Shown: one piece after another, positions 1 through 5,517 of the stretch
Position numbering within the stretch: the stretch's first letter is position 1
Layout: the number at the start of each line of letters is the position of its first letter
Assembly (NCBI GenBank): GCA_046160725.1
Contig: JBJXHB010000179.1
Location: 1-6,065 of the forward strand
Length of the DNA: 6,065 bases
Direction of reading: 5' to 3'
Source of the DNA: JBJXHB01 sp046160725
GTDB lineage: Bacteria > Pseudomonadota > Gammaproteobacteria > Burkholderiales > Burkholderiaceae_C
Notes under the pieces: generated by a model
The model's input: only the letters and a program-made list of their open reading frames with translations
Databases searched by the model: none
What the model was told of the DNA's origin: nothing
Program-made: the position numbers and the translations under genes

Positions 1-122
1 GACAAACCCACCAGCCAAGACTCACCCTGCATCCACTGCCGCGCCCCGCAACCGCATTTGACGGCCCGCAACGCATCGGCCAGGTGCTTCAGCCGGCCAT
101 AAACCGTCTGCCGCCCAGACTC
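1..122. other. Left-edge stretch with no confident gene
   Basis: No reading frame here resembles a protein family I recognise. On the minus strand, downstream of the dehydrogenase stop, an ATG at positions 32-30 opens a frame (M-Q-G-E-S-W-L-V-G-L) that stays open to the window edge. It could be the start of a third minus-strand gene, about 90 nt after the previous stop, but it has no good Shine-Dalgarno and only ten codons are visible. A second minus-strand ATG at 76-74 also stays open to the edge, but its 25 codons look unlike a normal protein start. I see no hairpin followed by a T tract, so there is no evidence that the minus-strand transcript ends here. Confidence 0.3.
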
Positions 123-893
123 CTAGATGCAGCGCCCGCCGTCCACTTCCATGCACACGCCGGTGACCATGCTGGCCTCGTCGCTGCACAGCCAGCAGGC
201 GGCGTTGCCCAGGTCCTCGGGCTGCGAAAAGCGGCCGATCGGGATGGTGGACAGGAACTTGGCGCGCATCTCGGGCGTGTCCTCGCCCATGAAGCTCTTG
301 AGCAGCGGCGTCTCGCCAGCCACCGGGTTGAGCGCGCAGACGCGAATGCCGTGCGGCGCCAGCTCGACCGCGTTGGCGCGGGTGGCGGTGATGACCCATC
401 CCTTGCTGGCGTTGTACCAACCCAGGCGCGGGCGCGGACTGACGCCGGCGGTGGAGGCGATGTTGAGCACCGCGCCGCGGATGCCGAGCGCGCCTGGGGC
501 ATTGCCCTTCATGCGCGGCACGGCCAGGCGCATGGCGCGCCAGATGGCCTTCATGTTGACCGCCACGATGCGGTCGAAGTCGTCCTCGTCCACGTCCTCC
601 AGTGGCATTGGCAAATGGGTGACGCCGGCGTTGTTGACCAGGATGTCGAGCCGGCCGAAGAGCGCATCGGCCTCGTCGAACAGGCGCTGCATGTCCTCGG
701 CCCGCGTGACATCGCAAGCCACGGCACGGGCGGCGGCACCGAGCGTAGCGGCGGCACGTGCCGCGCCCTCGGCGTCGCGGTCGGCGACGATGACGCGGGC
801 GCCTTCGGCGACGAACTTCGTGGCGATGCCCAGGCCGAAGCCGGATGCGGCGCCGGTGACGATGGCGGTCTTGTGGGCGAGGCGCAGGGTCAT
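123..893 (-). CDS. Short-chain dehydrogenase/reductase (SDR), classical type, probably NAD(H)-dependent
   Basis: This 256-residue protein has the usual length of a classical SDR, a cytoplasmic Rossmann-fold oxidoreductase that interconverts alcohols and ketones or aldehydes. Visible motifs, in order: the dinucleotide-binding TGAASGFG at residues 13-20; an acidic residue (D38) at the end of the second strand, which in this family favours NAD(H) over NADP(H); the adenine-pocket D61-V62; NNAG at 87-90; and the catalytic tetrad N113, S147, Y160 and K164 (Y-N-A-S-K). N189-P190 begins the substrate loop, and the C-terminus has the common V-T-G-V-x-x-E-V-D-G-G ending, so the protein is complete. The ATG at 893 places the glycine motif at the normal distance from the N-terminus, although no strong Shine-Dalgarno precedes it. 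It lies 60 nt downstream of the aldehyde dehydrogenase on the same strand and is probably cotranscribed. Names such as 3-oxoacyl-ACP reductase or glucose 1-dehydrogenase would be guesses; the substrate is not evident. Confidence 0.93.
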   Translation of the reverse strand: MTLRLAHKTAIVTGAASGFGLGIATKFVAEGARVIVADRDAEGAARAAATLGAAARAVACDVTRAEDMQRLFDEADALFGRLDILVNNAGVTHLPMPLEDVDEDDFDRIVAVNMKAIWRAMRLAVPRMKGNAPGALGIRGAVLNIASTAGVSPRPRLGWYNASKGWVITATRANAVELAPHGIRVCALNPVAGETPLLKSFMGEDTPEMRAKFLSTIPIGRFSQPEDLGNAACWLCSDEASMVTGVCMEVDGGRCI

Positions 894-938
894 GGTGGTG
901 AGGCGAGGTTGTGGTGCGAACAGTGGGTGGTTATGGTC

Positions 939-953
939 GCCGGACTGGCCGGC
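939..953 (-). repeat. Short inverted repeat just after the aldehyde dehydrogenase stop
   Basis: GCCGG (939-943) and CCGGC (949-953) form a perfect 5-bp inverted repeat around a 5-nt loop, directly next to the aldehyde dehydrogenase stop codon (956-954) and inside the 60-nt gap before the SDR gene. No T tract follows on the minus strand, so it is not a convincing intrinsic terminator. If it folds in the mRNA it might partly attenuate or stabilise the transcript between the two genes. Short GC-rich repeats like this arise easily by chance in DNA of this composition. Confidence 0.25.
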
Positions 954-2408
954 TCAGTCGTGCTTGATGGCGACCGTCTTGAGCTGCGAGAAGCCGTATA
1001 GCGCCTCGAAACCCTTCTCGCGGCCGTGGCCGCTGGAACGCACGCCGCCGAAGGGCAGCTCGACCCCGCCACCAGCACCGTAGTTGTTGATGAAGACCTG
1101 GCCGCATCGGAGCCTGCGCGCCAGGCGCAGCGCCCGTGCGCCGTCGCGGGTCCAGACGCCGGCCACCAGGCCATAGGCCGTGCCGTTGGCGATTCGCAGC
1201 GCATCGGCCTCGTCGTCGAACGGGATCACCACCTGCACCGGGCCGAAGATCTCCTGCTGCGCCAGCCGGTGGTCCGGCGCCACCGGCGCCAGCAGGGTCG
1301 GCGGCACGAAGCAGCCGCCGGCCGGCAGCCCGGGCGGCAGCGCGGCTTGGGCCGCCACGGTCAGCCCGGTCTCGCGGGCATGGTCCAGGAAGCCCTGCAC
1401 GATGTCGCGTTGGCGGGCCGAGATCAGCGGCCCCACGTCCAGGTCGTCGATGGCCCGGCCCACGCGCAGCGCACGGTAGCGCTCGCCCATGTGCGCGACC
1501 ACGTCGTCGAAGCGCGTTCGTTGCACCAGGATGCGTGACGCCGCCGAGCAGGTCTGGCCGGCGTTCTGGATGCCGGCGTTGACCAGGAAGGGCAGCGCGG
1601 CATCCATGTCGGCGTCATCGAAGACGATCTGCGGGCTCTTGCCGCCCAGCTCCAGCGTCACCGGTATGGTGTTCAGCGCCGCCGCCGCCTGCACCTTGAT
1701 GCCGGTGGCCACTGAGCCGGTGAAGGACAGGTGAGCCACGCCGCGGTGGGCGGTGAGGGCCGCGCCGGCCTCTGAACCGAGCCCGGGCACGATGTTCAGG
1801 GCCCCGGCCGGCAGCCCGGCGGCACACGCGATGCGGCCGAAGGCCAGCGCCGTCAGGCAGGCTTCCTCCGCCGGCTTGAGCACGCAGGCGTTGCCCATGG
1901 CCAGGGCCGCACCGACCGAGCGGCCGATGATCTGCATCGGGTAGTTCCAGGGCACGATGTGGCCGGTGACGCCATGCGGCTCGCGCAGCGTCAGCGCCAG
2001 GTAGCCCTCGGCAAAGGGCAGGGTCTGGCCGGCGATCTTGTCGGCCGCGCCGGCATAGAACTCCAGGTAGCGCGCCAGCGCCACCGCATCGGCGCGGCCC
2101 TGCCGCAGCGGCTTGCCGACATCGCGCGCCTCCAGCAGGGCCAGCGCGTCGGCCTGCTCCAGCACCAGGGCCGACATGCGCATCAGCAGGCGGCCGCGCT
2201 CGGCGGCGGTCATGCGGCCCCAGGGGCCGTCCAGTGCGGCCTGGGCCGCGTCGACGGCGGCGTCGATGTCGGCGCCGCCGCCGCGCGCGATCGGCGCCAG
2301 CGGGCTGCCGTCGCTGGGGTCGGTCAGCAGCAGGGTGCGGCCGTCGGCGGCCTGGCACCAGCGGCTGCCGATCAGCATCTCGTCGGTGGGAAATTCGAAT
2401 GCAGGCAT
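954..2408 (-). CDS. NAD-dependent aldehyde dehydrogenase (ALDH superfamily, betaine-aldehyde dehydrogenase-like)
   Basis: This 484-residue protein has the full length of a soluble ALDH, which oxidises an aldehyde to the carboxylic acid with NAD(P)+. All hallmarks are present: P-W-N-Y-P with oxyanion-hole N155; L-K-P-A-E with K178 and E181, the glutamate in the position that favours NAD+; F-T-G-S at 229-232; the general-base motif L-E-L-G-G-K-S-P with E253; the nucleophile C287 in G-Q-T-C-S-A-A-S-R; E-I-F-G-P at 386-390; and P-F-G-G at 452-455 near the C-terminus. The ATG at 2408 gives a normal N-terminus, with the first strand (M-L-I-G-S-R-W) beginning at residue 11. The Shine-Dalgarno is poor: only a G-rich run inside a small inverted repeat lies upstream. 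It is the first gene of the minus-strand pair, divergent from the ABC permease operon. The style resembles betaine-aldehyde, aminoaldehyde and related semialdehyde dehydrogenases, but the substrate cannot be read from the sequence. Confidence 0.95.
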   Translation of the reverse strand: MPAFEFPTDEMLIGSRWCQAADGRTLLLTDPSDGSPLAPIARGGGADIDAAVDAAQAALDGPWGRMTAAERGRLLMRMSALVLEQADALALLEARDVGKPLRQGRADAVALARYLEFYAGAADKIAGQTLPFAEGYLALTLREPHGVTGHIVPWNYPMQIIGRSVGAALAMGNACVLKPAEEACLTALAFGRIACAAGLPAGALNIVPGLGSEAGAALTAHRGVAHLSFTGSVATGIKVQAAAALNTIPVTLELGGKSPQIVFDDADMDAALPFLVNAGIQNAGQTCSAASRILVQRTRFDDVVAHMGERYRALRVGRAIDDLDVGPLISARQRDIVQGFLDHARETGLTVAAQAALPPGLPAGGCFVPPTLLAPVAPDHRLAQQEIFGPVQVVIPFDDEADALRIANGTAYGLVAGVWTRDGARALRLARRLRCGQVFINNYGAGGGVELPFGGVRSSGHGREKGFEALYGFSQLKTVAIKHD

Positions 2409-2414
2409 GGGGAG

Positions 2415-2428
2415 GCCCCGCAGGGGGC
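2415..2428. repeat. Small inverted repeat in the divergent intergenic region
   Basis: GCCCC (2415-2419) and GGGGC (2424-2428) are perfect inverted repeats separated by 4 nt, beginning 7 nt upstream of the aldehyde dehydrogenase ATG. In the minus-strand mRNA they could fold into a small GC hairpin covering the only G-rich run that could serve as a ribosome binding site. It might equally be a chance feature of GC-rich DNA. At 5 bp per arm it is short for a typical repressor operator. Confidence 0.25.
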
Positions 2429-2446
2429 GGTGACGTGGCTTGGGGC

Positions 2447-2477
2447 ATCATAGTTTCGTGAGCGTCTTCCTCGCCAA
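2447..2477 (-). promoter_or_regulatory. Possible sigma-70-type promoter for the aldehyde dehydrogenase/SDR pair
   Basis: On the minus strand, TATGAT (2452-2447) matches five of six bases of the -10 consensus and stands out as AT-rich in otherwise GC-rich DNA. TTGGCG (2477-2472) matches four of six bases of the -35 consensus, but the 19-nt spacer is longer than the ideal 17. Initiation would fall near 2440, giving a leader of roughly 30 nt before the ATG at 2408. The -35 element would lie inside the first codons of the divergent permease gene. I found no comparable element for the plus-strand operon in the 49-bp gap. Confidence 0.3.
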
Positions 2478-3420
2478 ACGGCTGCTGACCTTCCTGCTGA
2501 CGCTGGCGGCGGCGTCCGCGCTGGTGTTTGCGGTGCTGGAGCTGCTGCCCGGCAACGTGGCCCAGGTGATGCTGGGCGAGACGGCGACACCGGAGTCGAT
2601 CGCGTCGCTCGAGAAGAAGCTCGGCCTGGACCGGCCGCCGGGCGAGCGCTACCTGTCCTGGGTCGGCGGGCTGCTGCAGGGCCAGACCGCCCACTCGGTG
2701 TCCTACGACACGCCGACGGCTGAGCTGATCGTCGAGCGGCTGCGGGTCAGCGTGCCGCTGGCGCTGCTGGCGATGGTGCTGACCACCGCGCTGGCGCTGA
2801 CGCTGGGCATCTATGCGGCGTCACGCCACAACCGCGCCGGCGACGTGGGCGTGATGGCGCTGTCGCAGCTGGGCATCGCGGTGCCCAGCTTCTGGTTCGC
2901 CATCCTGCTGATCCTGCTCTTCGCCGTGAAGCTGCAGTGGGTGTCGGCGGGCGGCTTCCCGGGCTGGACCGAGGACGACGGCGGCGGCCTGCTGGAGGGC
3001 CTGGCCGCGCTGGCCTTGCCGGCGCTGGCGCTGGCGCTGGTGCAGGCGGCGATCCTGGCGCGGGTGACGCGCTCGGCGGTGCTGGAGACCATGCGCGAGG
3101 ACTATGTGCGCACCGCGCGCGCCAAGGGCCTGACCCGGCGCCAGGTGCTGTGGAGGCACGTGCTGCGCAACGCCATGATCCCGGTGCTGACGATCATGGG
3201 GCTGCAGTTCGCCAACCTGATCGCCGGCACCATCGTGATCGAGCAGGTGTTCGTGCTGCCGGGCATCGGGCGGCTGGTGTTCCAGGCCATTGCCAACCGC
3301 GACCTGGTGGTGGTGCGCGACGTGGTGATGCTGCTGGTGGCGGTGGTGGTGGTCGTCAACTTCGCGGTGGACGTGCTGTATGCGCTGGTCGACCCGCGGC
3401 TGAGGCCCAGCGATGCCTGA
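2458..3420 (+). CDS. ABC importer permease, DppB/OppB type
   Basis: This 320-residue inner-membrane protein is the first permease of an oligopeptide/dipeptide/nickel-type ABC importer. Six hydrophobic segments are visible at about 9-29, 98-120, 134-158, 183-203, 241-262 and 289-311. The first loop has the family pattern L-L-P-G-N (29-33) followed by a T-P-E-x-I-x-x-L-x-x-x-L-G-L-D-R-P stretch. The cytoplasmic EAA-type coupling loop that contacts the ATPase runs from about E214 to P242 (D-Y-V-R-T-A-R-A-K-G, then the R-H-V-L-R-N helix), followed by F-V-L-P-G-I-G-R-L at 265-273. I chose the GTG at 2458 because the protein then begins M-S-V-F-L-A-K-R-L-L, the usual short cationic start before helix 1. 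A TTG at 2440 would add six unlikely residues (M-G-H-H-S-F). Neither start has a clear Shine-Dalgarno. The stop overlaps the next permease by 8 nt, implying translational coupling. The transported substrate is unknown. Confidence 0.93.
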   Translation: MSVFLAKRLLTFLLTLAAASALVFAVLELLPGNVAQVMLGETATPESIASLEKKLGLDRPPGERYLSWVGGLLQGQTAHSVSYDTPTAELIVERLRVSVPLALLAMVLTTALALTLGIYAASRHNRAGDVGVMALSQLGIAVPSFWFAILLILLFAVKLQWVSAGGFPGWTEDDGGGLLEGLAALALPALALALVQAAILARVTRSAVLETMREDYVRTARAKGLTRRQVLWRHVLRNAMIPVLTIMGLQFANLIAGTIVIEQVFVLPGIGRLVFQAIANRDLVVVRDVVMLLVAVVVVVNFAVDVLYALVDPRLRPSDA

Positions 3421-4276
3421 GGGCCGGGCGGTGGCGGACCTGCCGGGCTTTGCGGCGCGGGCGCGGCGGCACCCGTCGTTCATGGTCGGCGCCGTGCTGT
3501 CGGCGCTGCTGGGGCTGGCGGCGCTGGTGTCGCTGGTGTGGTCGCCCTATCCGCCGGCGGACATCGACATACCGAGCAAGCTGCTGGCGCCGAGCGCGAC
3601 GCACTGGTTCGGCACCGACAGCCTGGGCCGCGACATCGCCTCGCAGCTGCTGGTCGGGGCGCAGAACAGCATCGTGGTCGGCGTCATCGCCGTGGGCATC
3701 GGGCTGTCGGTCGGCGTGTTGCTGGGCTGCATCGCCGCGGCCCGGCGCGGCTGGGCGGAGGAGCTGATCATGCGGGCAGCGGACTTCACCTTCGCCTTCC
3801 CGGCGCTGCTGTCGGCCATCATGCTGGGCGCGATCGTCGGGCCGGGGCTGGTCACCGGCATCGTGGCCATCGGCATCTTCAACATTCCGGTTTTCGTGCG
3901 CATCACGCGCGGCGCGGCCAACGCGGTCTGGGCGCGCGAGTACGTGCTGGCCGCCCGCGCGGCCGGCTTCGGCGCCCGGCGCATCACGCTGGACCATGTG
4001 CTGCCCAACATCGCCAGCGTGCTGGTGGTGCAGGCCACGATCTCGTTTGCGACGGCCATCCTGGCCGAGGCCGCACTGTCCTATCTGGGCCTGGGTACGC
4101 AGCCGCCGCAGCCCAGCTGGGGCCGCATGCTCAACGAGGCCCAGACCCAGCTGTTCCAGGCGCCGATGCTGGCGGTGTATCCCGGCGCGGCCATCGCGCT
4201 GGCCGTGCTGGGCCTGACCCTCATGGGCGACGGCCTGCGCGACCTGCTCGACCCCAAGCTGGCACGCCAGCGCTGA
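3413..4276 (+). CDS. ABC importer permease, DppC/OppC type
   Basis: This 287-residue inner-membrane protein is the partner permease that would form a heterodimeric channel with the preceding gene product. After a cytoplasmic N-terminus and a first hydrophobic segment (about 23-43) comes the periplasmic signature H-W-F-G-T-D-S-L-G-R-D at 64-74, characteristic of this subfamily. Further membrane segments lie at about 86-109, 128-147, 149-163, 202-222 and 255-272. The EAA coupling loop is at about 175-199 (R-E-Y-V-L-A-A-R-A-A-G ending in L-P-N), followed by L-S-Y-L-G-L-G at 222-228, P-S-W-G at 234-237 and the C-terminal G-D-G-L-R-D-x-L-D-P-K at 272-282. The ATG lies within the end of the upstream gene (8-nt overlap), and GAGG at 3402-3405 sits 7 nt before it, supporting this start. 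Complete and intact; substrate not determinable. Confidence 0.94.
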   Translation: MPEGRAVADLPGFAARARRHPSFMVGAVLSALLGLAALVSLVWSPYPPADIDIPSKLLAPSATHWFGTDSLGRDIASQLLVGAQNSIVVGVIAVGIGLSVGVLLGCIAAARRGWAEELIMRAADFTFAFPALLSAIMLGAIVGPGLVTGIVAIGIFNIPVFVRITRGAANAVWAREYVLAARAAGFGARRITLDHVLPNIASVLVVQATISFATAILAEAALSYLGLGTQPPQPSWGRMLNEAQTQLFQAPMLAVYPGAAIALAVLGLTLMGDGLRDLLDPKLARQR

Positions 4277-4296
4277 CATCCACCGACCCGACTTGC

Positions 4297-4301
4297 AAGG
4301 A
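4297..4301 (+). promoter_or_regulatory. Ribosome binding site of the DsbA-family gene
   Basis: AAGGA ends 6 nt before the ATG at 4308, the best Shine-Dalgarno in the window. It decides the start in favour of this ATG over an in-frame TTG at 4293. It sits in the 31-nt gap after the second permease, so this gene can be translated without relying on coupling. Confidence 0.75.
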
Positions 4302-4307
4302 CACCAC

Positions 4308-4976
4308 ATGACCCCGATCCGCATCGATTTCGTCTCCGACGTGGCCTGCCCCTGGTGCGCCGTCGGCCTGAACGCGCTGGAGGCGGCGCTGGACAAGCTG
4401 GACGGCGAGGTGGCGGTGGAGATCGCCTTCCAGCCCTACGAGCTGAACCCGGACATGCCGGCCGAGGGCGCCGACACGGTGCAGTACCTGGGTGCCAAGT
4501 ACGGCATCGACGCGGCCCAGATCGCGCGCAACCAGGCCGCCATCCGCGAGCGCGGCGCCGAGGTCGGCTTCACTTTCGGCACCCGCTCGCGGGTGTGGAA
4601 CACCTTCGACGCGCATCGGCTGCTGCACTGGGCCGGCCTGCAGTCGCCGGCGGCGCAGCGGGCGCTGAAGCATGGCCTGCTGAAGGCCTATCACGGCGAG
4701 GGCCGCAACCCCGGCGCGGCCGACGTGCTGGTGGCGGTCGCGTCCGCGGTGGGCCTGGACGCCCAGGCGGCGCGCGCCGTGCTGGACAGCGGCCAGTTCA
4801 CCGACGAGGTGCGCGCGGCCGAGCAGCGCTGGCACCAGGCCGGCATCTCGGCCGTGCCGTCGGTGGTGATCAACGACGAATACCTGATCCAGGGTGGCCA
4901 GCCGGCCGACACCTTCGAGCGCGCGCTGCGCCAGATCGCGTCGGAGATGGTGGGCGGCCCGGGCGCAGCGGCCTGA
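4308..4976 (+). CDS. DsbA-family oxidoreductase, FrnE-like (cytoplasmic)
   Basis: This 222-residue thioredoxin-fold protein belongs to the FrnE/DsbA-like group, which also includes 2-hydroxychromene-2-carboxylate isomerase-type proteins. The N-terminus goes straight into the first strand (I-R-I-D-F-V-S-D) with no signal peptide, so it should act in the cytoplasm, unlike periplasmic DsbA. The redox motif C-P-W-C is at 14-17. An F-Q-P-Y-E-L-N-P segment at 41-48, N-T-F-D-A-H-R-L at 98-105 in the inserted helical domain, and the S-A-V-P-S cis-proline loop with P184 near the C-terminus are all typical. Both active-site cysteines and the cis-proline are intact, so a redox-active thiol-disulfide enzyme is likely; its partner proteins are unknown. 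The name FrnE comes from a polyketide cluster and does not imply polyketide synthesis here. The gene lies 31 nt after the permeases and 13 nt before the CYTH gene, inside an apparent ABC importer operon. Confidence 0.9.
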   Translation: MTPIRIDFVSDVACPWCAVGLNALEAALDKLDGEVAVEIAFQPYELNPDMPAEGADTVQYLGAKYGIDAAQIARNQAAIRERGAEVGFTFGTRSRVWNTFDAHRLLHWAGLQSPAAQRALKHGLLKAYHGEGRNPGAADVLVAVASAVGLDAQAARAVLDSGQFTDEVRAAEQRWHQAGISAVPSVVINDEYLIQGGQPADTFERALRQIASEMVGGPGAAA

Positions 4977-4989
4977 GCGGCACAGGCGC

Positions 4990-5517
4990 ATGCCGCGCAA
5001 CATCGAGATCAAGGCCCGGCTGCGCGACGCCGCCGAGCTGGCGGCCGTGGCGCAGCGCGCGGCGGCGCTGGCCACTGCGCCGCCGGCCTGGCTGGACCAG
5101 GACGACACCTTCTTCGCCGTGCCGCACGGCCGGCTGAAGCTGCGCCGCTTTGCCGACGGCACGGCCGAGCTGATCCACTACCACCGCGACGACGACCCGG
5201 CCTCGCGCGCCTCGGACTATGTGCGGGTGGCGGTGCCGGATGCCGATGCGCTGCAGGCGGCGCTGGCACGCGGCTGCGGCCTGGCCGGACGGGTGCGCAA
5301 GCGCCGGCAGCTGTTCCTGGCCGGGGCGACGCGCATCCACCTGGACATGGTCGAGGGCCTGGGGCCGTTCCTGGAGCTGGAGGTGGTGCTGGCCGACGGC
5401 CAGGACGACGCCAGCGGCCATGCCGAGGCCGGGCGCGTGCTGGCCGCACTGGGCGCGGCGCAGGCGCCGCGGGTGGCCGTGGCCTACCGCGACCTGCTGG
5501 CCGGGATGGTGGCGTGA
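4990..5517 (+). CDS. CYTH-domain protein, 'class IV adenylate cyclase-like'
   Basis: This 175-residue protein is of the size and pattern of a single CYTH domain, a tunnel-shaped fold that binds triphosphate compounds through charged residues lining a beta-barrel. The N-terminus M-P-R-N-I-E-I-K-A-R-L corresponds to the family's ExExK motif, but the first glutamate is an asparagine (N4, E6, K8). Later conserved pieces are Q37-D-D-T-F-F, G47-R-L-K-L-R, L61-I-H-Y-H-R, S75-D-Y, R104-K-R-R and H117-L-D-M-V-E-G-L-G-x-F-L-E-L-E at 117-131. Databases commonly call such proteins CyaB-type adenylate cyclase, but CYTH proteins also include thiamine-triphosphatases and tripolyphosphatases, so cyclase activity is not established. 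The ATG at 4990 matches the family N-terminus; an upstream in-frame ATG at 4894 would add an implausible Arg-rich extension overlapping the previous gene. The stop overlaps the next gene's ATG by 1 nt. Confidence 0.87.
   Translation: MPRNIEIKARLRDAAELAAVAQRAAALATAPPAWLDQDDTFFAVPHGRLKLRRFADGTAELIHYHRDDDPASRASDYVRVAVPDADALQAALARGCGLAGRVRKRRQLFLAGATRIHLDMVEGLGPFLELEVVLADGQDDASGHAEAGRVLAALGAAQAPRVAVAYRDLLAGMVA

Noticed and set aside
1..125. The SDR frame stays open for 40 codons past its TAG stop, suggesting readthrough or a broken longer protein
   Set aside because: The SDR ends with the usual V-D-G-G family C-terminus and normal length, so the TAG is the natural stop; 40 open codons are unremarkable at this GC content.
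84..1083. Two long plus-strand open frames (84-1001 and 127-1083) opposite the SDR gene
   Set aside because: They mirror a complete SDR with all catalytic motifs. Their translations are low-complexity (Ala, Arg, Gly, Ser rich) without recognisable domains, as expected for antisense frames in GC-rich DNA.
2393..2400. Perfect 8-bp palindrome ATTCGAAT near the ALDH start, a possible operator half-site
   Set aside because: It lies within ALDH codons 4-6 (F-E-F), has no second copy nearby, and single 8-bp palindromes occur by chance.
2407..2433. Short plus-strand open frame (ATG at 2407, TGA at 2431-2433) ahead of the permease, as a leader peptide
   Set aside because: Eight codons with no ribosome binding site, overlapping the ALDH start codon; nothing suggests translation or attenuation.
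1615..2694. Minus-strand 359-codon open frame overlapping the ALDH start and the permease start
   Set aside because: It is out of frame with the ALDH on the same strand, its translation is Arg-rich, and it crosses the divergent promoter region; it is a shadow frame.
4894..4989. 32-residue N-terminal extension of the CYTH protein from an upstream ATG
   Set aside because: The extension is Arg/Ser-rich, overlaps the DsbA-family gene by more than 80 nt, and the family N-terminus fits the ATG at 4990.
3356..5162. Long minus-strand open frames (3356-4396 and 4221-5162) opposite the permease, DsbA-family and CYTH genes
   Set aside because: Translations are rich in Arg, Gln, His and Gly with no family resemblance, and they run across gene boundaries of well-supported plus-strand genes.
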